DNA of 64,000 bases, taken from assembly GCF_024810105.1 (NCBI RefSeq), contig NZ_JANUDX010000003.1, positions 186,001 through 250,000 of the forward strand. The letters are read 5' to 3'. Below are positions 45,939 through 53,391 of this stretch, piece by piece (within the stretch, counting starts at the first letter, position 1; each line of letters begins with the position of its first letter). The notes beneath the pieces are model-generated. The model did no database searches and was not told the origin of the DNA. It worked only from the letters and a program-made list of their open reading frames with translations. Source of the stretch: Stenotrophomonas sp. BIGb0135. GTDB lineage: Bacteria; Pseudomonadota; Gammaproteobacteria; Xanthomonadales; Xanthomonadaceae. The position numbers and the translations under genes were made by a program.

Positions 45939-46519
45939 GCGGTTTCTCCCAAGCGTGCGCGCAACAAACCGCGCGCACGGTGCAACTGAGCCTTCGAGCT
46001 GCCCACGGCCATCTGCAACTGCGTGGCGATTTCCTGGTGTTTCCAGCCTTCGATGTCGTGCAGCACCAGCACGGCACGGGCGCGCGGCGGCAGGGTGTCC
46101 AGCGCGCGCTCCAGGTCCAGCGTGGTGCCCGCGCACCGCTCCACCGACGCCAGCGCGGCCACGCTGTCCCAGCCCTCCTCACCGGCGTCGCAGGCCTGCC
46201 AGGCGGCGTTGGCGCGCAGTTCCATCAGCGCCGCATTCACGCCCAGCCGGTGCAGCCAGGTGCCCAGGCTGCTGTCGAAGCGAAAGCCCGGCAGCGCCTT
46301 CCAGGCCTGCAGGAATGCTTCCTGCAACGCATCCTCGGCGCGTGCCGCCTGGCCGCCGCAGAGTCGCCACAACACGGCATACACGCGCGGCGAATGACGC
46401 CGGTAGATGCGCTCGTAGGCCAGCGTGTCACCGCCGACCGCCGCGCGGACCAGGGCATGGTCATCGATGGCATCGGCCTCGGTCGGGACGCAGGGAGCGG
46501 GCATGGTGGCGTTGAGCAT
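45935..46519 (-). CDS. ECF-type RNA polymerase sigma factor
   Basis: A 194-residue sigma-70 family factor. Region 2 reads LAYERIYRRHSPRVYAVLWR with DALQEAFLQAWKALPGFR. Region 4 reads LDTLPPRARAVLVLHDIEGW with a helix-turn-helix ending SSKAQLHRARGLLRARL. A start five codons later (46504) is possible. It begins an operon with the putative anti-sigma and DUF4097 genes. The promoter region carries inverted TTTAAA-centred repeats. Confidence 0.92.
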   Translation of the reverse strand: MLNATMPAPCVPTEADAIDDHALVRAAVGGDTLAYERIYRRHSPRVYAVLWRLCGGQAARAEDALQEAFLQAWKALPGFRFDSSLGTWLHRLGVNAALMELRANAAWQACDAGEEGWDSVAALASVERCAGTTLDLERALDTLPPRARAVLVLHDIEGWKHQEIATQLQMAVGSSKAQLHRARGLLRARLGETA

Positions 46520-46547
46520 ATCCGTTGGATGCAGGCACCGGCGAAAA

Positions 46548-46592
46548 GGTTTAAAGCAGGCCGCACGGGCGTTTCGGCGAGGCCTTTAAACC
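46548..46592. promoter_or_regulatory. Inverted GGTTTAAAG / CTTTAAACC repeat between divergent genes
   Basis: A 9-bp perfect inverted repeat (46548-46556 and 46584-46592) is separated by 27 nt, between the ECF sigma start (46519) and the divergent small gene (46655). TTTAAA stands out in this GC-rich DNA. It could be a two-sided operator or paired promoter elements. Confidence 0.45.
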
Positions 46593-46654
46593 CTGCTGCC
46601 GCCGGCCGCATCCAAGCTGACATCCCCGCGCCGGCGTTCGCCAAGGAACCGACC

Positions 46655-46831
46655 ATGCCCACCAGTTGCCTTGCCTTGCTGCTGGCCATGGCCACCAGTT
46701 GCACCCTGCCCGGAAGCCCGCTGACCCTGCGCGTCACCCTTGCGCCGCAGGCGGATCTCTGCGTGCGGTTCGCCGGACATGCGCCGCGCTGCGTATCGGC
46801 CCTGATCGCGCGCCTGGAGGCGCACCCGTAG
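46655..46831 (+). CDS. Small exported protein of unknown function
   Basis: A 58-residue protein with a hydrophobic N-terminus (MPTSCLALLLAMATSCTLPG), preceded by AAGGAA. It may be exported, or even lipidated at Cys16 though the lipobox is poor. Two more Cys lie in LCVRFAGHAPRCVS, which could form a disulfide. It is divergent from the ECF sigma operon and shares its control region. No family is recognised. Confidence 0.5.
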   Translation: MPTSCLALLLAMATSCTLPGSPLTLRVTLAPQADLCVRFAGHAPRCVSALIARLEAHP

Positions 46832-46915
46832 CCCTGACCGGATTGACCAGCCCTGGCAGCCAGCGGATTAAGATAGGCGTTTACCGCAGTATCGCTGCAA
46901 GGATCCGCGCTTCGC

Positions 46916-47497
46916 ATGAAAGACCACCTGCCCACCTGGACCCACGAATGGCTGCACTACGGCGTGCCGGCCCTGCAGATCGTGCTCACCCTGCTCGCGG
47001 CGTGGTTGCTGCGCCTGATCGCCCGACGGCTGATCCGCCGCATCGGCGAGCACTACACGCTGCCGCCGGAAATGGTCATGGGCGCGCGCCGGGTCTTCAG
47101 CTTCGTGGTGTATTTCACCGTACTGCTGGTGGTGCTCAATATCGTCGGGGTCTCGGCCACCGTGCTGTGGACGGCATTCACCGGATTTGCGGCCGTGGGT
47201 GCGGTGGCCTTCTTCGCCGCCTGGAGCGTGCTTTCCAACATTTTCTGCACCTTGTTGATCTTCACCACGCGCCCGTTCCGCCTGCACGACTACATCGAAC
47301 TGCTGGAAAACGGCGAGAAGCCGGGGCTGAAGGGGCGGGTGATCGACGTCAACCTGATCTACACCACCCTGCAGGAAACCGACGGCAACCACGAAGGCAC
47401 CGTGCTGCAGATTCCCAACAACATGTTCTTCCAGCGCACCGTGCGCCGCTGGCGCGATCCGGCGCAGGCCCCGGGCGGGATCCAGGGCGACGGCTGA
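46916..47497 (+). CDS. Small MscS-type mechanosensitive channel protein
   Basis: A 193-residue protein with AAGGA upstream of the ATG. Three helices are seen: about 15-35, 58-78 and 83-108. The last holds the Gly/Ala-rich pore-like FAAVGAVAFFAAWSVLSNIF. A short beta domain follows (HDYIELLENGEKPGLKGRVID then LQIPNNMFFQRTV). This is a compact MscS lacking the large C-terminal cage domain. Its role in osmotic release is inferred. Confidence 0.88.
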   Translation: MKDHLPTWTHEWLHYGVPALQIVLTLLAAWLLRLIARRLIRRIGEHYTLPPEMVMGARRVFSFVVYFTVLLVVLNIVGVSATVLWTAFTGFAAVGAVAFFAAWSVLSNIFCTLLIFTTRPFRLHDYIELLENGEKPGLKGRVIDVNLIYTTLQETDGNHEGTVLQIPNNMFFQRTVRRWRDPAQAPGGIQGDG

Positions 47498-47549
47498 GCG
47501 CGCGTCGCCGGGTGCGACCGGCATGGCCGCAATAGCCGATGATCGCGAC

Positions 47550-47816
47550 CTAGCGCAGCTGGCTGTCCTTGCTGCCACGCCGGTTGTAAGCGGCGCCGCC
47601 CTGCTGTGCGGCGTCGTCCGCTTCCTGGCAGCGCACGCACAAACGCACACCGGGCACGGCCTTGCGCCGCGCCTCGGGAATCGGGGCATCGCAGTGTTCG
47701 CAATGGGTCAATCCGGGGCCCTCCCGGAGGTGCGCGCGGGCACGCTGGATGGCCTCGTCCACGGTCGCATCGATCTGGTCCTGGACCGCGCCGTCGCCTG
47801 CCCAACCTGTCGCCAT
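47550..47816 (-). CDS. DksA/TraR family C4 zinc-finger protein (YbiI-like)
   Basis: An 88-residue protein with the DksA-type zinc finger, CEHCDAPIPEARRKAVPGVRLCVRC. It lacks the long coiled coil of DksA, so it resembles the short YbiI/TraR-like members. Effects on RNA polymerase cannot be assumed. It is monocistronic, downstream of mscS on the opposite strand. Confidence 0.88.
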   Translation of the reverse strand: MATGWAGDGAVQDQIDATVDEAIQRARAHLREGPGLTHCEHCDAPIPEARRKAVPGVRLCVRCQEADDAAQQGGAAYNRRGSKDSQLR

Positions 47817-47925
47817 GATGTGTCTCCCATGCCGGTGTCAGACCCCCAGCATAGACCCGGCCACGCAGGCGCGGCCAACGTGCACCTGAACAAGGCGCAC
47901 GCCGCGTGAATGCTTCAGCCGGCGC

Positions 47926-48477
47926 TTACCAGACCAGGTCGTCGGGCACCTGGAACTGCGCGTAGTAGGCGTCATCCTCGGCGTTGCCGGTGCTCGGCTC
48001 CACAGCGGGCTGCGCGTTGTCGAGCACGATCGCGCTGGCATCCCGTTCGCGCACCTTGTCCGCTGCCGCGCGCGGCAGCAGCTCGAACCCCTCGCCGAAG
48101 CGTGCGATCACCAGCGCACCGGAGGCCAACTGGCGCCGCAGCACCGCATTCACCAGCATCGTGCGGATCAGCGTGCCGTCGTTGAAGCGATACTCGCTCT
48201 CGCCTTCGCGCTTGACCTTGTTGGTCTCGATGATCTGCCGCACCTGCGCCTGCAGTTCCTGCGCGCGCGCCTTTTCCTTGCGCTCGGCTTCCAGCGCACG
48301 GTCGCGTTCAGCCTTCTCGGCACGCAGCCGCTCGGTCTCGCGCTGGCTTTCGCTGGGCGCCACCGGGGCCTTGCCGTGACGGGCCTTCACCTGCTCGCGC
48401 GCGGCCTGGGACACCTGGGACTTCTTGACCAGCCCAGCCTTGAGCAGCTGCTCCTGCAGCGGATTCGCCTTCGCCAT
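47926..48477 (-). CDS. DUF2058 family protein (YaiL-like)
   Basis: A 183-residue cytosolic protein starting MAKANPLQEQLLKAGLVKKS, a DUF2058 hallmark. A charged coiled coil (about 45-95, many Arg/Glu/Ala) is followed by a compact domain with YRFNDGTLIRTMLVN and the closing YYAQFQVPDDLVW. E. coli YaiL is described as a nucleoprotein/polysaccharide-related protein; the function is not settled. It diverges from the YgjP gene (73-bp gap). Confidence 0.9.
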   Translation of the reverse strand: MAKANPLQEQLLKAGLVKKSQVSQAAREQVKARHGKAPVAPSESQRETERLRAEKAERDRALEAERKEKARAQELQAQVRQIIETNKVKREGESEYRFNDGTLIRTMLVNAVLRRQLASGALVIARFGEGFELLPRAAADKVRERDASAIVLDNAQPAVEPSTGNAEDDAYYAQFQVPDDLVW

Positions 48478-48550
48478 TGCCTTGCATCTGTTGTTGCGGG
48501 ATTGCGGGGGCCATCATACTGGTCCGCCCGCCCGGCCCCAACCGTCGCCC

Positions 48551-49048
48551 ATGGCAGCCCTGAAGTACCTCGCCGGCTACCCCGAGGCCCTGCAACAGCA
48601 GGTCCGCGACCTGATCGCGGGCGACCGCCTCGGCCCCTGGCTGCAGCGCCGCTACGCCGACCTCCACACCGTGCGCAACGACCGACAACTGTACGACTAC
48701 ACCCAGGGCCTCAAAGAGCGCTACCTGCGCCAATCGGCCCCGCTGTCCAAGGTGATCTACGACAGCAGGCTGCAGGTCCTCAAACACGCGCTGGGCACCC
48801 ACACCACGGTGTCGCGGGTCCAGGGCAGCAAGCTCAAGGCCAGCCGCGAAATCCGCATCGCCACCGTCTTCCGCGACGCGCCCGCCCCCTTCCTCAAAAT
48901 GATCGTCGTGCACGAACTGGCCCACCTCAAGGAATCGGACCACAACAAGGCCTTCTACCAGCTCTGCACCCACATGGAAGCGGACTACCACCAGCTCGAA
49001 TTCGACCTGCGCCTCTACCTCACCCACCTGGAAGGCAGCACCGACTGA
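48551..49048 (+). CDS. YgjP-like metallopeptidase-fold protein
   Basis: A 165-residue protein with HELAHLKESDHNKAFYQL: an HExxH zinc motif and a third His ten residues on, matching the YgjP (WLM/M48-like) family. The start at 48551 is the first ATG with family sequence; the frame upstream runs into the divergent gene. Its 3' end (from about 49004) is part of a tandem duplication, with a decayed copy at 49171 onward. CTC codons are as common as CTG here, unlike most genes in the window. The biological role is unknown. Confidence 0.88.
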   Translation: MAALKYLAGYPEALQQQVRDLIAGDRLGPWLQRRYADLHTVRNDRQLYDYTQGLKERYLRQSAPLSKVIYDSRLQVLKHALGTHTTVSRVQGSKLKASREIRIATVFRDAPAPFLKMIVVHELAHLKESDHNKAFYQLCTHMEADYHQLEFDLRLYLTHLEGSTD

Positions 49049-49308
49049 CGCAGGCGCCCCGCGCATCCGCCCCGTCGTTTCCAATGGCCACCGGCCCACC
49101 GGCCCACTGGCAGGCCCTGGCGTGGGTGCGTTCATCGCGCGTCCCACCCACGCACCCACACCTCGCATCCGACCTGCACCTCTTCCCCACCCACCTGGGG
49201 TCAGCGCCCACTGACGCAGGCGCCATGCACATCCGCCCCGTCGTTTCCAAGGTCCACCGCCCCGCGTTTCCAATGGCCACCGGCCCACTGTCAGGGCCTG
49301 GCGTGGGT
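49004..49308 (+). repeat. Tandem duplication including the 3' end of the YgjP-like gene
   Basis: Segment 49004-49128 covers the last 15 codons, the stop and following DNA. It is repeated with substitutions and about 14 extra bases at 49171-49308. Shared blocks include GACCTGC at both starts, ACTGACGCAGGCGCC, CATCCGCCCCGTCGTTTCC, AATGGCCACCGGCCCAC and GCGTGGGTG at the ends. The second copy no longer encodes the gene end. The repeat ends at the left arm of element B. Confidence 0.8.
49105..49157. repeat. Probable decayed copy of the 108-nt structured element
   Basis: CCACTGGCAGG followed by CCTGGCGTGGGTG resembles the entry of element B. Shortly after, GTCCCACCCACGCACCC resembles its right arm. 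GTGGGTGCG and CGCACCCAC still pair. The inner hairpin and the 28-nt conserved segment are gone, replaced by about ten bases. Confidence 0.55.
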
Positions 49309-49402
49309 GGGTTGGCGGGACCGTTTTGCGCCATGGATGGCGCAAAAAGAGCTTACATGGACGTACTTGCAGCGTGTCCCGCCAACCCACCCACGCCAGG
49401 CC
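49295..49402 (+). repeat. 108-nt structured extragenic element, copy B
   Basis: The outer arms 49295-49321 and 49376-49402 pair perfectly over 27 bp. After CG comes a 10-bp hairpin (49324-49333 with 49338-49347) with TGGA loop, then a 28-nt segment (49348-49375) that differs from copy A at three positions. Total length equals copy A exactly. The outer stems of the two copies share little sequence. Copy B sits 182 nt before the pseudouridine-synthase-like gene, on the same strand as that gene, as copy A does for metG. Confidence 0.85.
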
Positions 49403-49428
49403 AGCCCGCCACCCACCGCCCCCAAGGC

Positions 49429-49502
49429 TGTAGCTGTAGCTGTAGCTGTAGCTGTAGCTGTAGCTGTAGCTGTGTGGCTCTGGCTCAGGCTCAGGCTCTG
49501 GC
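49429..49502. repeat. Hexanucleotide array downstream of element B
   Basis: Seven perfect TGTAGC units (49429-49470) are followed by degenerate units ending TCTGGC, TCAGGC, TCAGGC, TCTGGC. The array starts 26 nt after element B and ends 81 nt before the next start codon. A -10-like TACACT lies at 49544-49549. Copy number is likely to vary between strains. Confidence 0.9.
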
Positions 49503-49583
49503 TCCAATCCCCCACCTTCAGCCCATCACCTCCCCCCACCCAGTACACTCCCCGCCCGCACCCCGCTTTCCGCAGCCCACCCG

Positions 49584-50294
49584 ATGACCGACCCGATCCG
49601 CCTCGACAAACGCCTCACCAGCCTCATCGGCTGCTCCCGTGGCGACGCCCAACGCTACATCGAAGGCGGCTGGGTCACCGTGGACGGCAACGTCGTCGAA
49701 CAACCGCAGACGCTCGTCACCGACGAAACCATCGTCCTGCGCGAAAACGCCGAAGCCACCCGCGCCGAAACGGTCAGCATGCTCCTGCACAAACCGGCCG
49801 GCATGCGCGCCGACGAACTCTGCGCCCTCGTCACCCCGGACAGCCGCAGCGAACTGGACGCCACCGGCGTCACCCTCCTCCAGCGCCATTTCCACGCCCT
49901 CCAACTGGTCATGCCACTGGCCGACGAAGACAGCGGCCTGGTCGTGGTCAGCCAGGACGGCCGCATCGTCTCCCACCTCAAGGACCGTGGCGCCACCCTC
50001 GAACAGGAATACCTCGTCGAAGTCAGCGGCGAACTGGCGCCCTACGGCATGAAGCGCCTCGCCCACGGCCTCAGCTTCCGCAACTGGCCCCTGCCACCGT
50101 GCAAGGTCAGCTGGCAGAACGAAACCCGCCTGCGCTTCGCCATCAAACCGGTCCAGCCCGGCCAACTGCGCGACATGTGCCGCCAGGTCGGCCTGGAGGT
50201 CATCAGCGTCCGCCGCCTGCGCATCGGCCGCGTCGCCATGGGCAAACTTGCGCCGGGCCAGTGGCGCTATCTCGCCCCCGACGAGCGCTTCTGA
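49584..50294 (+). CDS. RsuA-type pseudouridine synthase family protein, probable catalytic Asp missing
   Basis: A 236-residue protein with an N-terminal S4 RNA-binding domain (about 5-55, RLDKRLTSLIGCSRGDAQRY) and a pseudouridine-synthase domain (LLHKPAGM near residue 67; VVVSQDGRI). RsuA/RluB-type enzymes modify rRNA using the Asp of GRLDxxTxG. Here that block reads VMPLADEDSGLVVV, putting Ala113 at the Asp position. Asp114 or Asp116 might substitute, but the usual motif is lost. It may be a non-catalytic RNA binder. Codon use is unusual (about 20 GTC to 2 GTG; 14 GAA to 2 GAG). It lies downstream of element B. Confidence 0.85.
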   Translation: MTDPIRLDKRLTSLIGCSRGDAQRYIEGGWVTVDGNVVEQPQTLVTDETIVLRENAEATRAETVSMLLHKPAGMRADELCALVTPDSRSELDATGVTLLQRHFHALQLVMPLADEDSGLVVVSQDGRIVSHLKDRGATLEQEYLVEVSGELAPYGMKRLAHGLSFRNWPLPPCKVSWQNETRLRFAIKPVQPGQLRDMCRQVGLEVISVRRLRIGRVAMGKLAPGQWRYLAPDERF

Positions 50295-50349
50295 GCCGCC
50301 CAGCGCGCCTGCACTCGCCGTGCAGGCCGGACCCGCTTAGCATCGCCGT

Positions 50350-51927
50350 ATGACCACCCACACACCGCTCTGGCGCCGGCTCCTGCGCTGGCTGGCAATC
50401 GCACTGACCCTGCTCGTGCTGCTCGCCCTCAGCGGCCTGCTGCTGGCCGACCACCTCACCCCCCGTGCCCTCGGCCCACGCAGCAGCGTCCTCGCCCCGG
50501 GGGCCGAGCAGACCGCCATCGACCGCGAACTCGTTCGCCTGCAGGCCGAACACCCCGGCCAGACCGGCGTCGCCTTCCTCGCCGATGGCCTGGACGCATA
50601 CGCCGCCCGCGCCGTCATCACCCGCCATGCCGGGCGCAGCCTGGACCTTCAGTACTACATCTGGCACGACGACCTCATCGGCCACCTCATGGCCCAGGAG
50701 CTGTACCAGGCCGCCGAACGCGGCGTACGCGTGCGCATCCTGCTCGATGACATGAATGCCCAGGACAAGGATGCCCTGATGATGGCGCTCGACGAGCATC
50801 CCAACATCGAGATCCGCCTCTACAACCCGTTCCGCAACCGCAACGGCCTGTGGCGCCTGGTGGAGATGGTGCAGCGCTTCTTCAGCGTCAACCATCGCAT
50901 GCACAACAAGGCGTGGATCGCCGATGGCCGCGTCGCCATCGTCGGCGGCCGCAACATCGGCGAGGAATACTTCAGCGCCCGCCCGGACGTGAACTTCCGC
51001 GACCTCGACCTGCTGGTCGCCGGCACGGCCGTGGCCCAGGCCAACACCATCTTCGACGCGTACTGGAACAGCGACACCGCCGTGCCGATCTCGGCATTGG
51101 CGTTCTACACCCCGGCACAGCTGCGCCTGCTGGTGCGCGAGTCCGCGCACGAAGCCCGGCTGGACGCCGCCCAACCCTACCTGCGCCGGGTCGCGCAATC
51201 GGAGTCGGCGCGTTCGTACTACCGCGACACGGTCGACCTGCACTGGTCGGCCAACGTGGAGATCGCGTCCGACCCGCCGATGAAGCACCGCCGCGACGAC
51301 CAGGCCGACTGGCTGGTCACCCGCCTGGTGCGCGAACTGCAGGCCACCCGGCACAAGGCATTGCTGATCTCCCCCTACTTCGTGCCCGGCGAGGAAGGCA
51401 CCGCCGGCATGGCCGCGATGGTCCAGCGCGGCGCCACGGTGGCGGTGGTGACCAACTCCCTGGCCGCCAACGACGTGGCCGCCGTGCATGGCGGCTACAT
51501 GCACTACCGCGCGCCGTTGCTGCGCAGCGGCGTGCACCTGTACGAACTGAAGGCCCACGGCCACACCGATGGCGGCGGCCTGTTCGGCAGCAGCGGCGCA
51601 AGCCTGCACACCAAAGCCTTCATGATCGATGATCGACGCGGCTTCGTCGGCTCCTTCAACCTCGACCCGCGCTCGGCCTATCTCAACACCGAGATGGGCG
51701 TGCTGTTCGACGACCCCTGGCTGGCCGCGCAACTGCGCAGCGAGTACCTGCGCCTGGCCGACCCCGGGCAAAGTTACTGGGTCACCCTGGACAGCCGGGG
51801 CCAGGTGCGCTGGCTGGACCGCGACGCGCAGCCGCCGGTGCTGCTCAACCGCGAGCCGGACGCCTCCTTCTGGTTGCGCGCCAGTGCCCGCGCGATCAGC
51901 TGGCTGCCCCTGGAATCGCAGTTGTAA
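50350..51927 (+). CDS. Phospholipase D family protein (cardiolipin-synthase-like)
   Basis: A 525-residue protein with one N-terminal membrane helix (about 12-33) and two HKD catalytic motifs. The first is HNKAWIADGRVAIVGGRN and the second is HTKAFMIDDRRGFVGSFN; both keep His, Lys and Asp. The two-motif layout resembles ClsC-type cardiolipin synthases and related phosphatidyltransferases, so a role in phospholipid synthesis is likely but unproven. A GTAG-type palindrome follows the stop. CTC codons are enriched only in the first ~100 codons. Confidence 0.88.
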   Translation: MTTHTPLWRRLLRWLAIALTLLVLLALSGLLLADHLTPRALGPRSSVLAPGAEQTAIDRELVRLQAEHPGQTGVAFLADGLDAYAARAVITRHAGRSLDLQYYIWHDDLIGHLMAQELYQAAERGVRVRILLDDMNAQDKDALMMALDEHPNIEIRLYNPFRNRNGLWRLVEMVQRFFSVNHRMHNKAWIADGRVAIVGGRNIGEEYFSARPDVNFRDLDLLVAGTAVAQANTIFDAYWNSDTAVPISALAFYTPAQLRLLVRESAHEARLDAAQPYLRRVAQSESARSYYRDTVDLHWSANVEIASDPPMKHRRDDQADWLVTRLVRELQATRHKALLISPYFVPGEEGTAGMAAMVQRGATVAVVTNSLAANDVAAVHGGYMHYRAPLLRSGVHLYELKAHGHTDGGGLFGSSGASLHTKAFMIDDRRGFVGSFNLDPRSAYLNTEMGVLFDDPWLAAQLRSEYLRLADPGQSYWVTLDSRGQVRWLDRDAQPPVLLNREPDASFWLRASARAISWLPLESQL

Positions 51928-51934
51928 CCCCACC

Positions 51935-51961
51935 GTAGCGTCGTGCCACGCCATGCGTGGC
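51935..51961 (+). repeat. GTAG-type REP palindrome, second subfamily
   Basis: GTAG at 51935-51938 is followed by a hairpin of CCACGC and GCGTGG around CAT. It is the same general form as the SMAG units, but with different stem sequence. It sits between convergent genes, with only 5 nt to the HDOD gene end. Confidence 0.75.
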
Positions 51962-51966
51962 CTCCA

Positions 51967-53091
51967 TCAACCCTCGACCCGCTCGTCCGCGTCCAGGGTT
52001 TCCACTCCCCGCCCATGCAGGCGCCGCCAGATCCAGTGCAGCGCGTGCGCCGGCGTGGCGTGCTGCTGCTCCAGGATCGCCAGTGCCTGGGCCTGGCCGA
52101 TCCGACCGTGCCGGCACAGCAGGCTGGCCGCTGCCGCCGCGCGCGCAAAACGCAGACTGGCCGACAACCCCGCCTGGGCGTTGTCGCCCTCGCGCAGCAA
52201 TGCCTCGTGCACCGCCGGCGGCAGCTCCCACGCCGCCGCGATCCGGCTGGCCACCGGCAACGTCCAGGCGTCCAGCAGGTGCGCGGCCAGCGCGCGCGAC
52301 GGCGCCGCGTCACCCTGCGCGGCGCAGACATCCAGCAGGTGGCGCATCACCAGCGCCGCCCCCAGGCCCTGGGTCAGCCCCAGCCACTGCGCGGCAAACG
52401 CATCGTCATGGGTGACCAACCGCGCATGGTCGGCCGCCGCGCGCGAGGCCAGCAGCGCGTGTTCCCAGATCACCGTGCCGAACTGCGGGAAGGCCACGCA
52501 CTGCACCTGCATCACCGGCTGCACCAGCACCGCGCTGATGATCTGGCGGATGCCGTCGGTGCCGACCAGGGTTACCGCCCGCTGCAGGCTGTCCACCGGC
52601 TTGGCCTGCAGGCGATACACCGGGCTGTTGGCGATCCGCAGCAGGTTGCCGGTCAGCACCGGATCCTGGCCGATGATGGCCGCCATGGCACGCGCCGAGG
52701 CGTCGCTGTCGTTGACCGTCTGGATCAGCTGCGGCAACAGCTGCGGTCGCCGTGGCAGGTGCCGCGCCGACCAGTCGCGCTGCTCCAGCGCAGCCACCAC
52801 CGCAGCCTGCAGCGCCGCCTCATCGGCGCACCCGCCGGCATCGTCCACGCCGCTGCGCGAGACCAGCGCCAGCGCATGCAGGCCCGATTGCAGGATGTCG
52901 CCCGTCGGGACCTCGACCTCGGTCGCCGCGGCCGCAGGCGCGATCCCGCGCGCGCCGGTCCCCGTCGCGGCCACGGCCCCGCCGCGGCCACGCCGGCGGG
53001 CGATGCCCACCCCCAGCGCGGCCGCCGCCAACAGTCCTGTCGCCATCACGATCACGGCCATCGTCATCAACGCCACCGTCCTGGCCGGCAC
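51967..53091 (-). CDS. Membrane-anchored HDOD domain protein
   Basis: A 374-residue protein with one N-terminal helix (about 8-28), an Ala-rich linker and an HDOD domain (about 110-310). The core shows LPRRPQLLPQLIQTVNDSDA, IIGQDPVLTGNLLRIANSPV and WEHALLASRAAADHARL. HDOD proteins lack the full metal-binding HD set and act in signalling by protein contact. Its partner is not visible. It is a single gene divergent from leucine dehydrogenase. Confidence 0.85.
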   Translation of the reverse strand: MPARTVALMTMAVIVMATGLLAAAALGVGIARRRGRGGAVAATGTGARGIAPAAAATEVEVPTGDILQSGLHALALVSRSGVDDAGGCADEAALQAAVVAALEQRDWSARHLPRRPQLLPQLIQTVNDSDASARAMAAIIGQDPVLTGNLLRIANSPVYRLQAKPVDSLQRAVTLVGTDGIRQIISAVLVQPVMQVQCVAFPQFGTVIWEHALLASRAAADHARLVTHDDAFAAQWLGLTQGLGAALVMRHLLDVCAAQGDAAPSRALAAHLLDAWTLPVASRIAAAWELPPAVHEALLREGDNAQAGLSASLRFARAAAAASLLCRHGRIGQAQALAILEQQHATPAHALHWIWRRLHGRGVETLDADERVEG

Positions 53092-53391
53092 CGTATTTGT
53101 CTTGTCGCCCCTGCACCCACGTCGTCCGTCCTGGCATTGCTGGTACTGCGCACCGTTGCCACGGCATCGGCGCCATCTTCAGCAACTTTAATGCCGCCTT
53201 CCCGCGGGTCCGTGGCAGGACGCCCCGGCAGGGTCGTTCCGGATGCTGACAACGCCCTCCGGCGGAATGCACTAGAATGGCGCCGCGCGACCCGTCACCC
53301 GATCAGACGAAGTCGCTTTTTTTGTTTTGCAACCCACCTTTTGCTGGTTCGTTCGCCGCTGTTCGCCACCGTTCGCACCATCGGAGCCACC
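53092..53391 (+). promoter_or_regulatory. 300-bp gap upstream of leucine dehydrogenase
   Basis: No supported gene. TAGAAT (53273-53278) is a fair -10 match, but CTGACA (53246-53251) is 21 nt upstream, too far for a good -35. A T-rich patch follows at 53311-53326. The last 50 nt carry repeated GTTCGC blocks before the start codon. Confidence 0.35.

Noticed and set aside
48308..49507. A 399-codon minus-strand frame with Glu-Pro and Ser-Tyr repeats
   Set aside because: The repeats are the hexamer array and element B read as protein. The rest overlaps the YgjP-like gene and the DUF2058 gene. It has no ribosome site or domain.
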